Shown here in pieces: positions 1-7,576 of a stretch of DNA of 43,936 bases. Location of the stretch: positions 1-43,936 of the forward strand of contig JANYKG010000171.1 of NCBI GenBank assembly GCA_025358205.1, written 5' to 3'. Each line of letters opens with the position of its first letter. Positions within the stretch are counted from its first letter, which is position 1. Source of the DNA: Armatimonadota bacterium (lineage in GTDB: Bacteria > Armatimonadota > UBA5829 > DTJY01). The notes beneath the pieces are model-generated. The model made no database searches and was not told where the DNA came from. It saw nothing but the letters and a program-made list of their open reading frames with translations. Both the position numbers and the translations under genes were made by a program.

Positions 1-36
1 GTTGCTTGATATTGGTAGTTGAGTTAGAATGGATCT

Positions 37-91
37 GCATGCGCGTAGTCTCCTTTTTGATTTGGCGATCATCAAAGAGACTACCGCATGC
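37..91. repeat. Long imperfect palindrome before the decayed sulfatase
   Basis: Two arms of about 24 bases pair across a short loop: GCATGCGCGTAGTCTC at 37-52 against GAGACTACCGCATGC at 77-91, with further pairing of the T-rich part near 54-61 and 68-76. It lies just before the broken end of a sulfatase gene, so it could be a small palindromic insertion or a hairpin marking the breakpoint. No run of T follows it. No target-site duplication is visible. Function unknown. Confidence 0.6.
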
Positions 92-257
92 TTCTCTATC
101 TTTTCAACTCCGAGTGTTCATAATGTCATGAGACTGGACACACAACCGTTGGCATGACCCGTCCTATGCAGCCGTCAAGTGCGAGATGCTCCAGAAGTTC
201 ATGAACGCGACCCTGGAGTGCGAGCCGACCCGCCAGCCTCGCATTGCGGGAGCCTGA
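92..257 (+). pseudogene. C-terminal remnant of a sulfatase
   Basis: The frame ending at the TGA at 255-257 reads THNRWHDPSYAAVKCEML and continues KFMNATLE...PRIAGA. This matches the end of S1-type sulfatases, where 'LYDL..DP.E..N.W.DP.....K.EM' closes the protein; compare HVNLWDSPEHRDLKMEMM in the intact sulfatase downstream. The frame is closed upstream by TGA at 129-131. Bases 92-131 still look like a decayed 'LYxLFNxE' stretch with lost bases. Only about 40 residues survive, so this is a pseudogene tail. Its genuine body must have been deleted or displaced, because nothing before base 92 resembles a sulfatase. Confidence 0.6.
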
Positions 258-268
258 TGAGGTGATTT

Positions 269-1285
269 ATGAAGTATGCCATCGTCGCCGTTATTCTTAT
301 TTTAGGAGCATGTAGCATGGGAGTATGTGAAGGAAAGAACGCGGATCGGCCTGTCAAGCTGATCTTTGATACCGACATGGGGAACGACATTGACGACGCC
401 CTGGCGCTGGCGATCATCCACGATCTCGCCGACCGAGGGGCGTGCGAACTGCTTGCGGTAACCCTCTCTAAGGACAATCCGTGGGCGGCGGTCTACGTGG
501 ATGTGGTCAACCACTTCTACGGCAGGCCCGATGTGCCCATAGGTGTCGTCCACAACGGCAAGACCCCGGCGGACGGGACGTATACCCGGGCAGTCGCCGA
601 GCGCAAAGTGGGCGACAAGTTCGTCTATCCCCGCAAGCTTAAGAGCGGCGCGGATGCCCCCCAGGCGGTCGGCCTGCTCAGAAAAACGCTGGCCGCTCAG
701 CCCGATGGGTCGGTGGTCATCGTCAGCGTCGGTTTCATGACGAACCTGGCGCGGCTTCTGGACTCCAAACCCGATTCAGCGTCTCCGTTAACCGGCAGTG
801 AACTTGTGAGGCGCAAAGTGCGTCTGTACTCAATGATGGCCGGTGCGTTCTGCCCTGATCCCGGCCCCGAGTACAATGTGGTTGAGGACGCAGAAGCCGC
901 GCGCGAGGTCTTTGCGAAGTGGCCGACTCCGATCATCGCAAGCGGATACGAGGTTGGGGCCGCGATCTGCTACCCGGCTTCGAGCATCGCGAAGGACTTC
1001 GGTTACGTGAGGAACCACCCAATCGCAGAGGCTTACCGCGCTTACATGAAGATGCCGTACGACCGCCCGTGCTGGGATCTCACGGCTGTCATGTGTGTTG
1101 TACGCCCGGATGACGGCTATTTTGGACTCTCAAAACCCGGCGGGATATCCCTGGACTCCGGCAACGTGACGAGGTTCGCGGAGGACAGTGTAGGCAGGCA
1201 CCGCTTCCTCACTGTATCGCCGGAGCAGGCCACCCGCGCGCGCGAGGCGTTCACATGGCTGGCATCGTCGCCGCCGCGTAAGTAG
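269..1285 (+). CDS. Inosine/uridine nucleoside hydrolase-like lipoprotein
   Basis: The 338-residue protein carries the calcium-binding motif of the nucleoside hydrolase family, DTDMGNDIDD, at residues 34-43. It also has the later 'VSVGFMTNLARLL' and 'MMAGAF...EYNVVEDAEAA' segments typical of the fold. The N-terminus is a hydrophobic signal with LGAC at 12-15, so it is probably a lipoprotein anchored outside the cytoplasm. The family hydrolyses the N-glycosidic bond of ribonucleosides. Secreted members beside sulfatases and glycosidases may act on other glycosides, and the substrate cannot be read here. The start follows a GAGGTG ribosome site. It precedes a run of sulfatases on the same strand and probably shares their transcription. 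Confidence 0.8.
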   Translation: MKYAIVAVILILGACSMGVCEGKNADRPVKLIFDTDMGNDIDDALALAIIHDLADRGACELLAVTLSKDNPWAAVYVDVVNHFYGRPDVPIGVVHNGKTPADGTYTRAVAERKVGDKFVYPRKLKSGADAPQAVGLLRKTLAAQPDGSVVIVSVGFMTNLARLLDSKPDSASPLTGSELVRRKVRLYSMMAGAFCPDPGPEYNVVEDAEAAREVFAKWPTPIIASGYEVGAAICYPASSIAKDFGYVRNHPIAEAYRAYMKMPYDRPCWDLTAVMCVVRPDDGYFGLSKPGGISLDSGNVTRFAEDSVGRHRFLTVSPEQATRAREAFTWLASSPPRK

Positions 1286-1292
1286 CCGTAGC

Positions 1293-1309
1293 GCCGGCAG
1301 CTTGCCGGC
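1293..1309. repeat. GC-rich hairpin in spacer
   Basis: A perfect 7-base stem, GCCGGCA, GCT, TGCCGGC, follows the nucleoside hydrolase stop codon. There is no T-run, so it is not a clear terminator. It may be a mRNA 3' end stabiliser or a dispersed palindromic repeat. Confidence 0.45.
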
Positions 1310-1335
1310 ATACTAGCTCAAGTAGAGGTAGTCGT

Positions 1336-2703
1336 ATGATAGAGAACCCGAGAACAACACGCAGACATTTCCTGAAGATCGCAGGGGCAGCGGCAACCGC
1401 CGCGATGGTTCTGCCGTTCCCCGAACTACTCGCCGCCGAGAAGAAGAAGCCGAACATCATTCTGATCCTTGCCGACGATTTGGGCTACGCTGATCTGGGA
1501 TGCCAGGGCTGCAAGGACGTGCCGACCCCAAACATTGACAGAATCGCCAAGAACGGCATGCGGTTTACCGACGCCCATGTGAGCTGTCCGGTATGCAGTC
1601 CGTCGCGCGCGGGAATCTTGACGGGCCGATATCAGGAGCGGTTTGGTCATGACAGCAACCCCGGTTCCGAGTTCGACAGGAAAGACTGGGGCCTGCCGCT
1701 CGATCAGAAGACGTTCGCCGAATACATGAAGGATATGGGATACGCTACGTGTGCGATCGGCAAGTGGCATCTCGGCGACAACGCGGCCCACCATCCGAAC
1801 AAGCGGGGCTTCGACGAGTTCTTCGGCTTCATCGGCGGTGCGCATCCATATCTTGACCCCACGGTCAACTCGTTCAACATGATCCAGCGGAATGGCAAGC
1901 CGGTTGATGAGAAGGACCACCTCAGCTATGCGTTCGGTCGCGAGGCTGTCTCATTCGTAGACAGGAACAAGGACAAGCCGTTCTTCCTCTACCTGGCGTT
2001 CAACGCGCCGCACCAGCCGCTGCAGCCCGCGATTCGGGATGCCGACGCGTTCCCGGAGATCAAGGACGAGAAGCGCCGCAACTTCGCCAAGCTGATGAAG
2101 TCCATGGATGTTTCGATAGGCGCGCTGCTCGACAAGGTGCGCGAGTCAGGCATCGAGGACAATACTCTCATCTTCTTCCTGTCGGACAACGGCGGGCCGA
2201 CACCGGGCAACACGTCGCGCAATGATCCGTACAAGGGCTACAAGACGCACGTCCACGAGGGCGGAACCCGCGTGCCGTTCATGGTTCAGTGGAAGAGCAA
2301 GCTTCCCGCCGGTAAGGTGTACAGCAAGCCGCTGATTGCGCTGGATATCCTGCCGACAGTGGTTACCGCGGCGGGCGGCAAGGTGGCGTCGAATGTGGAC
2401 GGCGTGGACCTGATGCCGTATCTGACCGGCAAGAAGTCCGGCGCTCCCCATGATGTGCTCTACTGGCGGTTCGACAAGCAACTGGCGATCCGAAAGGGCG
2501 ACTGGAAGATGTCGAAGCACGAGGAGAAGGGCGTCCGGCTGTACAATTTGGCCGATGATCCGAGCGAGAAGAACGACCTGTCTGCCAAGTACCCGGATAA
2601 AGTGAAGGAGCTTCAGGCGGAGTGGGACGAGTGGAACGCCAAGAACGCCAAGCCGATGTGTCCGGCCAAGATGGACGCGCCGTGGGTCAATAGCGAGTGG
2701 TGA
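1336..2703 (+). CDS. Tat-exported sulfatase (arylsulfatase A-like)
   Basis: 455 residues. A Tat signal (TTRRHFLK at 7-14, then an Ala-rich hydrophobic stretch) precedes a complete S1-type sulfatase. ADD at 46-48 supplies the N-terminal metal ligands. CSPSR at 87-91 is the sequence whose Cys is converted to formylglycine. GKWHLG, NAPHQPL and FLSDNGG supply the other active-site residues. The protein hydrolyses sulfate esters, most likely on a polysaccharide fragment in the periplasm. The formylglycine-generating enzyme it needs is not in this window. The product ends with the usual 'LYNLADDPSEKNDL' segment. The start has GAGG upstream. It is the first intact member of a four-sulfatase row, each separated by a repeat-filled spacer. 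Confidence 0.92.
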   Translation: MIENPRTTRRHFLKIAGAAATAAMVLPFPELLAAEKKKPNIILILADDLGYADLGCQGCKDVPTPNIDRIAKNGMRFTDAHVSCPVCSPSRAGILTGRYQERFGHDSNPGSEFDRKDWGLPLDQKTFAEYMKDMGYATCAIGKWHLGDNAAHHPNKRGFDEFFGFIGGAHPYLDPTVNSFNMIQRNGKPVDEKDHLSYAFGREAVSFVDRNKDKPFFLYLAFNAPHQPLQPAIRDADAFPEIKDEKRRNFAKLMKSMDVSIGALLDKVRESGIEDNTLIFFLSDNGGPTPGNTSRNDPYKGYKTHVHEGGTRVPFMVQWKSKLPAGKVYSKPLIALDILPTVVTAAGGKVASNVDGVDLMPYLTGKKSGAPHDVLYWRFDKQLAIRKGDWKMSKHEEKGVRLYNLADDPSEKNDLSAKYPDKVKELQAEWDEWNAKNAKPMCPAKMDAPWVNSEW

Positions 2704-2717
2704 TGGGACGTGTCGGA

Positions 2718-2766
2718 GTGTGGGAGACTTATTCTCCCATACCCCCATACGCCCATACTCCCACAC
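2718..2766 (+). repeat. Octamer array NCCCATAC x4 inside an inverted repeat
   Basis: Four tandem octamers, TCCCATAC, CCCCATAC, GCCCATAC and TCCCACAC, fill 2735-2766. The last unit pairs with GTGTGGGAG at 2718-2726, making a 9-base stem around the array. It occupies most of the spacer between two sulfatase genes and ends 16 bases before the next start codon, just ahead of its ribosome site. Confidence 0.7.
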
Positions 2767-2782
2767 ATAACGCGAGGAGACT

Positions 2783-4213
2783 ATGAACGACAACCGACCT
2801 AACATACTCTGGATATGCACCGACCAGCAGCGATTCGATACCATCGCCGGGCTGGGCAACAAGCACATCCGCACGCCGAATCTTGACAGGCTGATGACCG
2901 AGGGCGTGACATTCACGCACGCCTTCTGCCAGGCGCCGGTCTGCACGCCCAGCAGGGCGTCGTTCCTCACCGGGCGGTATCCTCGCACAAACGGCGCACG
3001 GCAGAACGGCCAGTGCATCCCGTCCGACGAGGCGCTCATCACCAGGATGCTCGCGGATGCCGGGTACGACTGCGGGCTTTCCGGCAAGCTCCACATCGCT
3101 CCGTGTCAGGGCGTGGTTGAGGAGCGCATTGATGACGGCTACCGGGTCTTCAACTGGAGCCATCATCCGCATCCCGACTGGCCGGAGAACGAGTACACTC
3201 AGTGGTTGGAGTCCAAAGGCCGCAAGTGGAAGGATGTATACGCCGGCGCCAAGGGCAGGCACGCCTTCCCGGGCGTCCCGGCGGAATTCCACCAGACTCC
3301 GTGGTGCTTCGACAGGGCGATTGACTTCATCAACGAGAAGCGCGAGGGGCCGTGGTGCATGAGTGTGAACGTCTTCGCGCCGCACCACCCATTCGATCCG
3401 CCCAGGGAGTATCTGGATCGCTATGACCCGGACACGCTTCCCGATCCCGACTACAAGCCGGGTGAACTGGACAACAAACCGGTCTTCCAGCAGGTAGACC
3501 ACGACGGCGCATACGGTGGGATGCTCCTGGGCTACAGCAAGATGACTCCTCGACAGCGCCGCGAGGTGACGGCGGCCTACTACGCCATGGTAGAGCAGAT
3601 TGACGACAACGTCGGGCGCATCCTCAAGATGCTGGATGACACCGGCCAGCGCGAGAACACCATCGTCATTTTCATGAGCGATCACGGTGAACTGCTCGGC
3701 GATCACGGCATGTACCTGAAAGGCCCGCACATGTACGATTGCTCGATCAGGGTTCCGCTGATTATCTCCTGGCCGGGTCACTTCAAGACCGGCCTTCGGT
3801 CAGACGCAATCGTCGAGCTGGTTGACCTGGCGCCGACGCTGCTGGATGCCTGCGGTATGGAGACGCCGGTCCGCGTGCAGGGCGAGTCGCTCTACGACAT
3901 CTGCACGGGCAAGGCCGATCCGCACGAACACAAAGAGTATGCCTACGCTGAGTACTACGTCGCCCAGCCGTTCCACCGGGCGCTGAAGGAAGTGCCGCTG
4001 GTGACGACGGTTCGTACCCGCACGGCCAAGATCAATGTTTACGCGGGACTGGAGCCGGGTGAGCTGTACGATCTGGTTGCCGACCCTGGTGAGCACGTGA
4101 ACCTGTGGGACAGCCCCGAACACCGCGATCTCAAGATGGAGATGATGAAACTGTGTTTCGACGCAAGTGTGCTGACGCAGGACCCGCTGCCCGTGCGCAC
4201 GGCGGACTGGTAG
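2783..4213 (+). CDS. Sulfatase without export signal
   Basis: 476 residues beginning directly with the catalytic fold (RPNILWICTDQQR at 5-17). CTPSR at 54-58 holds the formylglycine Cys. GKLH, APHHPFDPP and MSDHGELLGDHGMYLKG are the other active-site segments. An in-frame TAA at 2768-2770 lies just upstream and GCGAGGAG precedes the ATG, so no signal peptide can be added and the enzyme is predicted to be cytoplasmic. It is closely similar along its length to the next sulfatase, which does have a Tat signal. The pair looks like a tandem duplication. A cytoplasmic sulfatase would act on imported sulfated sugars. The exact substrate is unknown. Confidence 0.9.
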   Translation: MNDNRPNILWICTDQQRFDTIAGLGNKHIRTPNLDRLMTEGVTFTHAFCQAPVCTPSRASFLTGRYPRTNGARQNGQCIPSDEALITRMLADAGYDCGLSGKLHIAPCQGVVEERIDDGYRVFNWSHHPHPDWPENEYTQWLESKGRKWKDVYAGAKGRHAFPGVPAEFHQTPWCFDRAIDFINEKREGPWCMSVNVFAPHHPFDPPREYLDRYDPDTLPDPDYKPGELDNKPVFQQVDHDGAYGGMLLGYSKMTPRQRREVTAAYYAMVEQIDDNVGRILKMLDDTGQRENTIVIFMSDHGELLGDHGMYLKGPHMYDCSIRVPLIISWPGHFKTGLRSDAIVELVDLAPTLLDACGMETPVRVQGESLYDICTGKADPHEHKEYAYAEYYVAQPFHRALKEVPLVTTVRTRTAKINVYAGLEPGELYDLVADPGEHVNLWDSPEHRDLKMEMMKLCFDASVLTQDPLPVRTADW

Positions 4214-4222
4214 GCTTGGGAA

Positions 4223-4287
4223 ATGGCTGATGGCCATCAGGGAATGGTCAGATGGTCCGATGGTCACCAGGGCATGGCTGATGGTTG
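4223..4287 (+). repeat. Degenerate heptamer array (ATGGCTG family)
   Basis: Successive 7-base units can be read as ATGGCTG, ATGGCCA, TCAGGGA, ATGGTCA, (G)ATGGTCC, (G)ATGGTCA, CCAGGGC, ATGGCTG, ATGGTTG. Single inserted bases break the register twice. The array begins nine bases after the upstream sulfatase stop and ends just before the next ribosome site. A related copy, ATGGCTGATAGCC, lies at 40439-40451 beside the korB-like gene. Confidence 0.6.
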
Positions 4288-4316
4288 ATGAGGAAGTAAG
4301 AAGAAGAGGCAAAACA

Positions 4317-5834
4317 ATGAAAACCGACATCGGCGTAACCCGCCGTGAGTTCATCAAGGGCGCGGGGGCCGCAGTGGCCGGCCTGGCGCTTGGAAGTAGC
4401 GCCGTATCAGCGGCTGAGGAGACCATGAGTACAGACAAACCGAACATCCTGTGGATATGCACGGATCAGCAGCGCTATGACACGCTGTCGGGTCTCGGCA
4501 ACAAGTACATCCGCACGCCGAATATTGATCGCCTGATGACCGAGGGCGTGACATTCACGCACAACTTCTGCCAGAGTCCGGTCTGTACGCCGAGCAGGGC
4601 ATCGTTCCTCACGAGTCGCTATCCACGCACCACCCGCGCTCACGAGAACGGCCAGTGCATCCCCGCTGACGAAGCGCCGGTAACGAAGATGCTCGCCGAT
4701 GCCGGATACGACTGCGGTCTCGCCGGTAAGCTGCACATCTCCGCATGCTTCAAGCGAGTCGAGAAGCGCATTAACGACGGTTACCGCGAGTTCCACTGGA
4801 GCCACGACCCCAGTCCGCGGTGGGGTAAGGATAACGAGTACACCGCGTGGTTGGAATCGAAGGGCCACAAGTGGAGCGACGTGTACAAGCAACCCAAAGG
4901 CAAATGGGCTTACGCAGGCGTCCCGGCTGAACTGCATCAGACGAAGTGGTGCGCCGACCGGGCGATAGATTTCATAAAGGAAGACCACAAGTCGCCTTGG
5001 CTGATGAGCGTGAACATCTACGCGCCTCATCACCCGTTCGACCCGCCCAAGGAGTACCTGGATCGCTACGACCCGGACAAGCTGCCGGACCCCGCTTATG
5101 TCAAAGGTGAGTTGGACAACAAACCGGCTTCCCACCGGGAAAACCACGATAACGTGATGGGCGGTTTTGAGAAGATGACCCCTCGTGAGCGCCGGGAGAT
5201 CACCGCCGCCTACTACGCGATGATAGAGCAGGTAGATGACAATGTTGGGCGCATGCTCAAAGCGCTGGAAGAATCAGGCCAGAGGAAGAACACGATTGTT
5301 ATCTTCATGAGCGATCACGGCGAGCTGCTGGGAGACCACGGGATGTACCTAAAAGGCTCCTTCGTGTACGATTGCTCGGTCCGTGTGCCGCTGATTATAT
5401 CGTGGCCTGGGCATTTCAAGTCCGGTGTAAAGAGCGATGCGCTGGTGGAACTGACCGACGTTGCGCCGACGCTGCTCGCGTCCGCCGGTATGCCGATTCC
5501 GAATCGGATGCAGGGCAGACCGCTCAACGATCTTCTGACAGGCAAGACCGATCAGCACAGAGAGCATGTGTTCTGTGAGTCATACGGCACCAAGGTGAAT
5601 TCTACTGAGCCGACATGGACCGTCTCTATGGTTCGCACAAAGACGCACAAGATTGCCGTCTGCCACGGAACCGATCAGGGCGAGCTGTACGACATGCAGG
5701 CCGATCCCGGTGAGCACGTGAATCTGTGGAACGATCCCAAGCATGCCGCGCTGAAAGCGGAAATGATGAAGCGCTGCTTTGATGCGAGCATTGCGACCAT
5801 GGACCCGGTTCCCATGCGCGTTGCGCCCTGGTGA
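4317..5834 (+). CDS. Tat-exported sulfatase, paralogue of the preceding one
   Basis: The ATG at 4317 is chosen because it follows AAGAAGAGG and puts the twin-arginine motif TRREFIKG at residues 8-15. An ATG-like extension to 4230 would run through the repeat array and hide the signal. The product has 505 residues. The fold starts at KPNILWICTDQQR (41-53). CTPSR at 90-94 carries the formylglycine Cys; the GKLH, APHHPFDPP and DHGELLGDHGMYLKG segments match its neighbour. Between the signal and the fold sits an internal Met (37) at the position where the cytoplasmic paralogue begins, as if a Tat leader had been added to a complete cytoplasmic gene. Predicted periplasmic; substrate unknown. Confidence 0.9.
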   Translation: MKTDIGVTRREFIKGAGAAVAGLALGSSAVSAAEETMSTDKPNILWICTDQQRYDTLSGLGNKYIRTPNIDRLMTEGVTFTHNFCQSPVCTPSRASFLTSRYPRTTRAHENGQCIPADEAPVTKMLADAGYDCGLAGKLHISACFKRVEKRINDGYREFHWSHDPSPRWGKDNEYTAWLESKGHKWSDVYKQPKGKWAYAGVPAELHQTKWCADRAIDFIKEDHKSPWLMSVNIYAPHHPFDPPKEYLDRYDPDKLPDPAYVKGELDNKPASHRENHDNVMGGFEKMTPRERREITAAYYAMIEQVDDNVGRMLKALEESGQRKNTIVIFMSDHGELLGDHGMYLKGSFVYDCSVRVPLIISWPGHFKSGVKSDALVELTDVAPTLLASAGMPIPNRMQGRPLNDLLTGKTDQHREHVFCESYGTKVNSTEPTWTVSMVRTKTHKIAVCHGTDQGELYDMQADPGEHVNLWNDPKHAALKAEMMKRCFDASIATMDPVPMRVAPW

Positions 5835-5842
5835 GGAGTGGG

Positions 5843-5926
5843 CAGTGAACCGTAAATAGTAAATCGTGAACAGTGGATAGTGAACAGTATCCAGTGAACG
5901 GTGGACAGTGAACAGTGGACAGATGG
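5843..5926 (+). repeat. Array of twelve heptamers (CAGTGAA family)
   Basis: The 84 bases divide exactly into twelve 7-base units with no breaks: CAGTGAA, CCGTAAA, TAGTAAA, TCGTGAA, CAGTGGA, TAGTGAA, CAGTATC, CAGTGAA, CGGTGGA, CAGTGAA, CAGTGGA, CAGATGG. It begins eight bases after one sulfatase stop codon and ends just before the AGGAGG ribosome site of the next. It resembles the short tandemly repeated heptamers known from cyanobacterial intergenic DNA, although this genome is not evidently cyanobacterial. Confidence 0.85.
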
Positions 5927-5941
5927 CAGGAGGAGTTCGAG

Positions 5942-7429
5942 ATGAGTTACCGCAGCACGCGACGCGAGTTCATGAAGTCAGCCGGAACAGCAGCTGCCGG
6001 TTTGGCGCTGGGCGGGCTGACTCTCCTCCCGTCTGAGGCGGCAGGGGACGAGCGACCGAACATCCTGTTCATCCTCGCCGATGACTGGTCCGCTCCGCAC
6101 GCGGGCATCCTCGGCGACAAGGTCATCAAAACCCCGAACTTCGACAAGTTCGCGAAGGATGCCGTGCTGTTCACCGACGCGCACTGTGCCGCGCCGACGT
6201 GTACTCCGTCCCGCGCGGGCGTCGTCACCGGCCAGGCGATTCACAAGCTGGACGAAGGCGCGAATCTCTACGGCATCCTACCTGGCCGCTTCAAGGTCTA
6301 CCCGGATGTCCTGGAGGCGAGCGGGTACTGCATCGGGATGTGCGGCAAGGGCTGGGCCCCGGGTCAGATCGAGGGCAGCGGACGAACCCGAAACCCCGCC
6401 GGTCCCGAGTTCACGAACTTCAAGGAGTTCATGAAACAGGTTCCCGCGGATAAGCCGTTCTGCTTCTGGTTCGGCAGCCACCGCCCGCACCGGGACTACC
6501 TGCCGGGCAGTGGAGTGACCGCCGGTATGAAGCCCGAGGACGTGACAGTTCCGCCGTTCCTGCCGGATACCATCGAGGTCCGAAACGACATCCTGGACTA
6601 CTACGCCGCCGTCGAGGCATTCGACAAGGAGCTTGGCGCCGTCCTCGCTAACCTGGAGCTATCGGGCCGCGCGAAGAACACGCTGGTGGTGGTGACCAGC
6701 GACAACGGCATGCCGTTCCCTCGGTCGAAGGCGAACCTGTACAACATCGGCACGAACATGCCGCTTGCCATTCAGTGGCCTGCGAAGGTCAAGGGCGGCC
6801 GCAAGGTGGACGACCCGGTGATCCACACGGATTTCGCGCCGACGTTCCTGCAAGCCGCGGGGCTAAAGCCGCTCCCCGAGATGACCGGCACCAGCCTTCT
6901 GCCTATCCTCACCAGTGGCAGATCGCTCAAACGTGAGTTCATCGTTGTCGAGAAGGAGCGCCACACCAACTGCCGCGAGGGGAACAAGGGCTATCCGTGC
7001 CGGGGCCTGCAGACCAAGGACTTCCTCTACATCCGCAACTTCCATCCCGATCTGTGGCCTGCGGGTGACCCGAAGCGGTGGGCGGCGGTCGGCGACTTCG
7101 GCGACATAGACACAGGCCCGTCCAAGGCGGTGATACTCGACCGCCGGGACGATCCGAAGATCAAGCCGTTCTTCGAACTCGCGACCGCCAAGCGGTCTGC
7201 CGAGGAGCTGTACGATCTGAAGGCGGACCCCTGGCAGCTTCACAACCTGGCGGATGATCCGAAGCATGCGAAGACCAGGGAGAAGCTCGCCGGGCAGCTT
7301 CAGGCGTGGATGGCCAAAACCGGCGATCCGCGTGCGACCAACCCCAACGATGACCGCTGGGACAAGTATCCGTACTACGGCTCAATCGAACCCTGGGTCT
7401 ACCCGAAGAAACCGGTCGCCAATCCCTGA
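5942..7429 (+). CDS. Tat-exported sulfatase, heparan N-sulfatase-like
   Basis: The ATG at 5942 follows a strong AGGAGG and gives a Tat leader (STRREFMKSAG, residues 5-15). Earlier in-frame codons run into the repeat array. The 495-residue product has ADD at 46-48, CTPSR at 87-91 with the formylglycine Cys, then CGKGW in place of the usual GKWH, SHRPHRDY and TSDNGMPFPRSKANLY. The GKGW and DNGMPFPR forms are typical of the sulfoglucosamine sulfohydrolase (heparan N-sulfatase-like) branch of S1 sulfatases. Predicted to remove sulfate from amino or hydroxyl groups of glycosaminoglycan-like oligomers in the periplasm. The branch assignment is moderately sure; the substrate is inferred. Confidence 0.88.
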   Translation: MSYRSTRREFMKSAGTAAAGLALGGLTLLPSEAAGDERPNILFILADDWSAPHAGILGDKVIKTPNFDKFAKDAVLFTDAHCAAPTCTPSRAGVVTGQAIHKLDEGANLYGILPGRFKVYPDVLEASGYCIGMCGKGWAPGQIEGSGRTRNPAGPEFTNFKEFMKQVPADKPFCFWFGSHRPHRDYLPGSGVTAGMKPEDVTVPPFLPDTIEVRNDILDYYAAVEAFDKELGAVLANLELSGRAKNTLVVVTSDNGMPFPRSKANLYNIGTNMPLAIQWPAKVKGGRKVDDPVIHTDFAPTFLQAAGLKPLPEMTGTSLLPILTSGRSLKREFIVVEKERHTNCREGNKGYPCRGLQTKDFLYIRNFHPDLWPAGDPKRWAAVGDFGDIDTGPSKAVILDRRDDPKIKPFFELATAKRSAEELYDLKADPWQLHNLADDPKHAKTREKLAGQLQAWMAKTGDPRATNPNDDRWDKYPYYGSIEPWVYPKKPVANP

Positions 7430-7481
7430 AGCAGAAGAGGAATCAGCAGCAATATCGGAGAAACCTGTAATAATCACTAGT

Positions 7482-7498
7482 TTGGCACGAATCTTGCA
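7482..7498 (+). promoter_or_regulatory. Sigma-54 (-24/-12) promoter before a PEP-CTERM gene
   Basis: TTGGCACGAATCTTGCA fits the RpoN consensus TGGCACG-N4-TTGCA. GG at 7484-7485 and GC at 7496-7497 start exactly 12 bases apart. It lies 79 bases upstream of a PEP-CTERM start codon, with transcription expected near 7508-7510. The 15-base core is identical to the site before the other complete PEP-CTERM gene at 24433. Sigma-54 promoters need an enhancer-binding activator; none is encoded nearby. Confidence 0.85.
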
Positions 7499-7576
7499 CT
7501 GAGAATAGTCAGGAAGGTTTGCCAGCTGTATTGGCGGGCTGGACTGAGTCCAACAAATATTACGGGGGAGAGTTCT

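Noticed and set aside
4230-4316. Longer start for the third sulfatase
   Set aside because: The extra 29 residues would be encoded by the heptamer array and would bury the Tat leader; the ATG at 4317 has a ribosome site.
5843-5926. CRISPR array
   Set aside because: The units are seven bases long without spacers and no cas gene is present; no other regular direct repeats with spacers were seen in the window.
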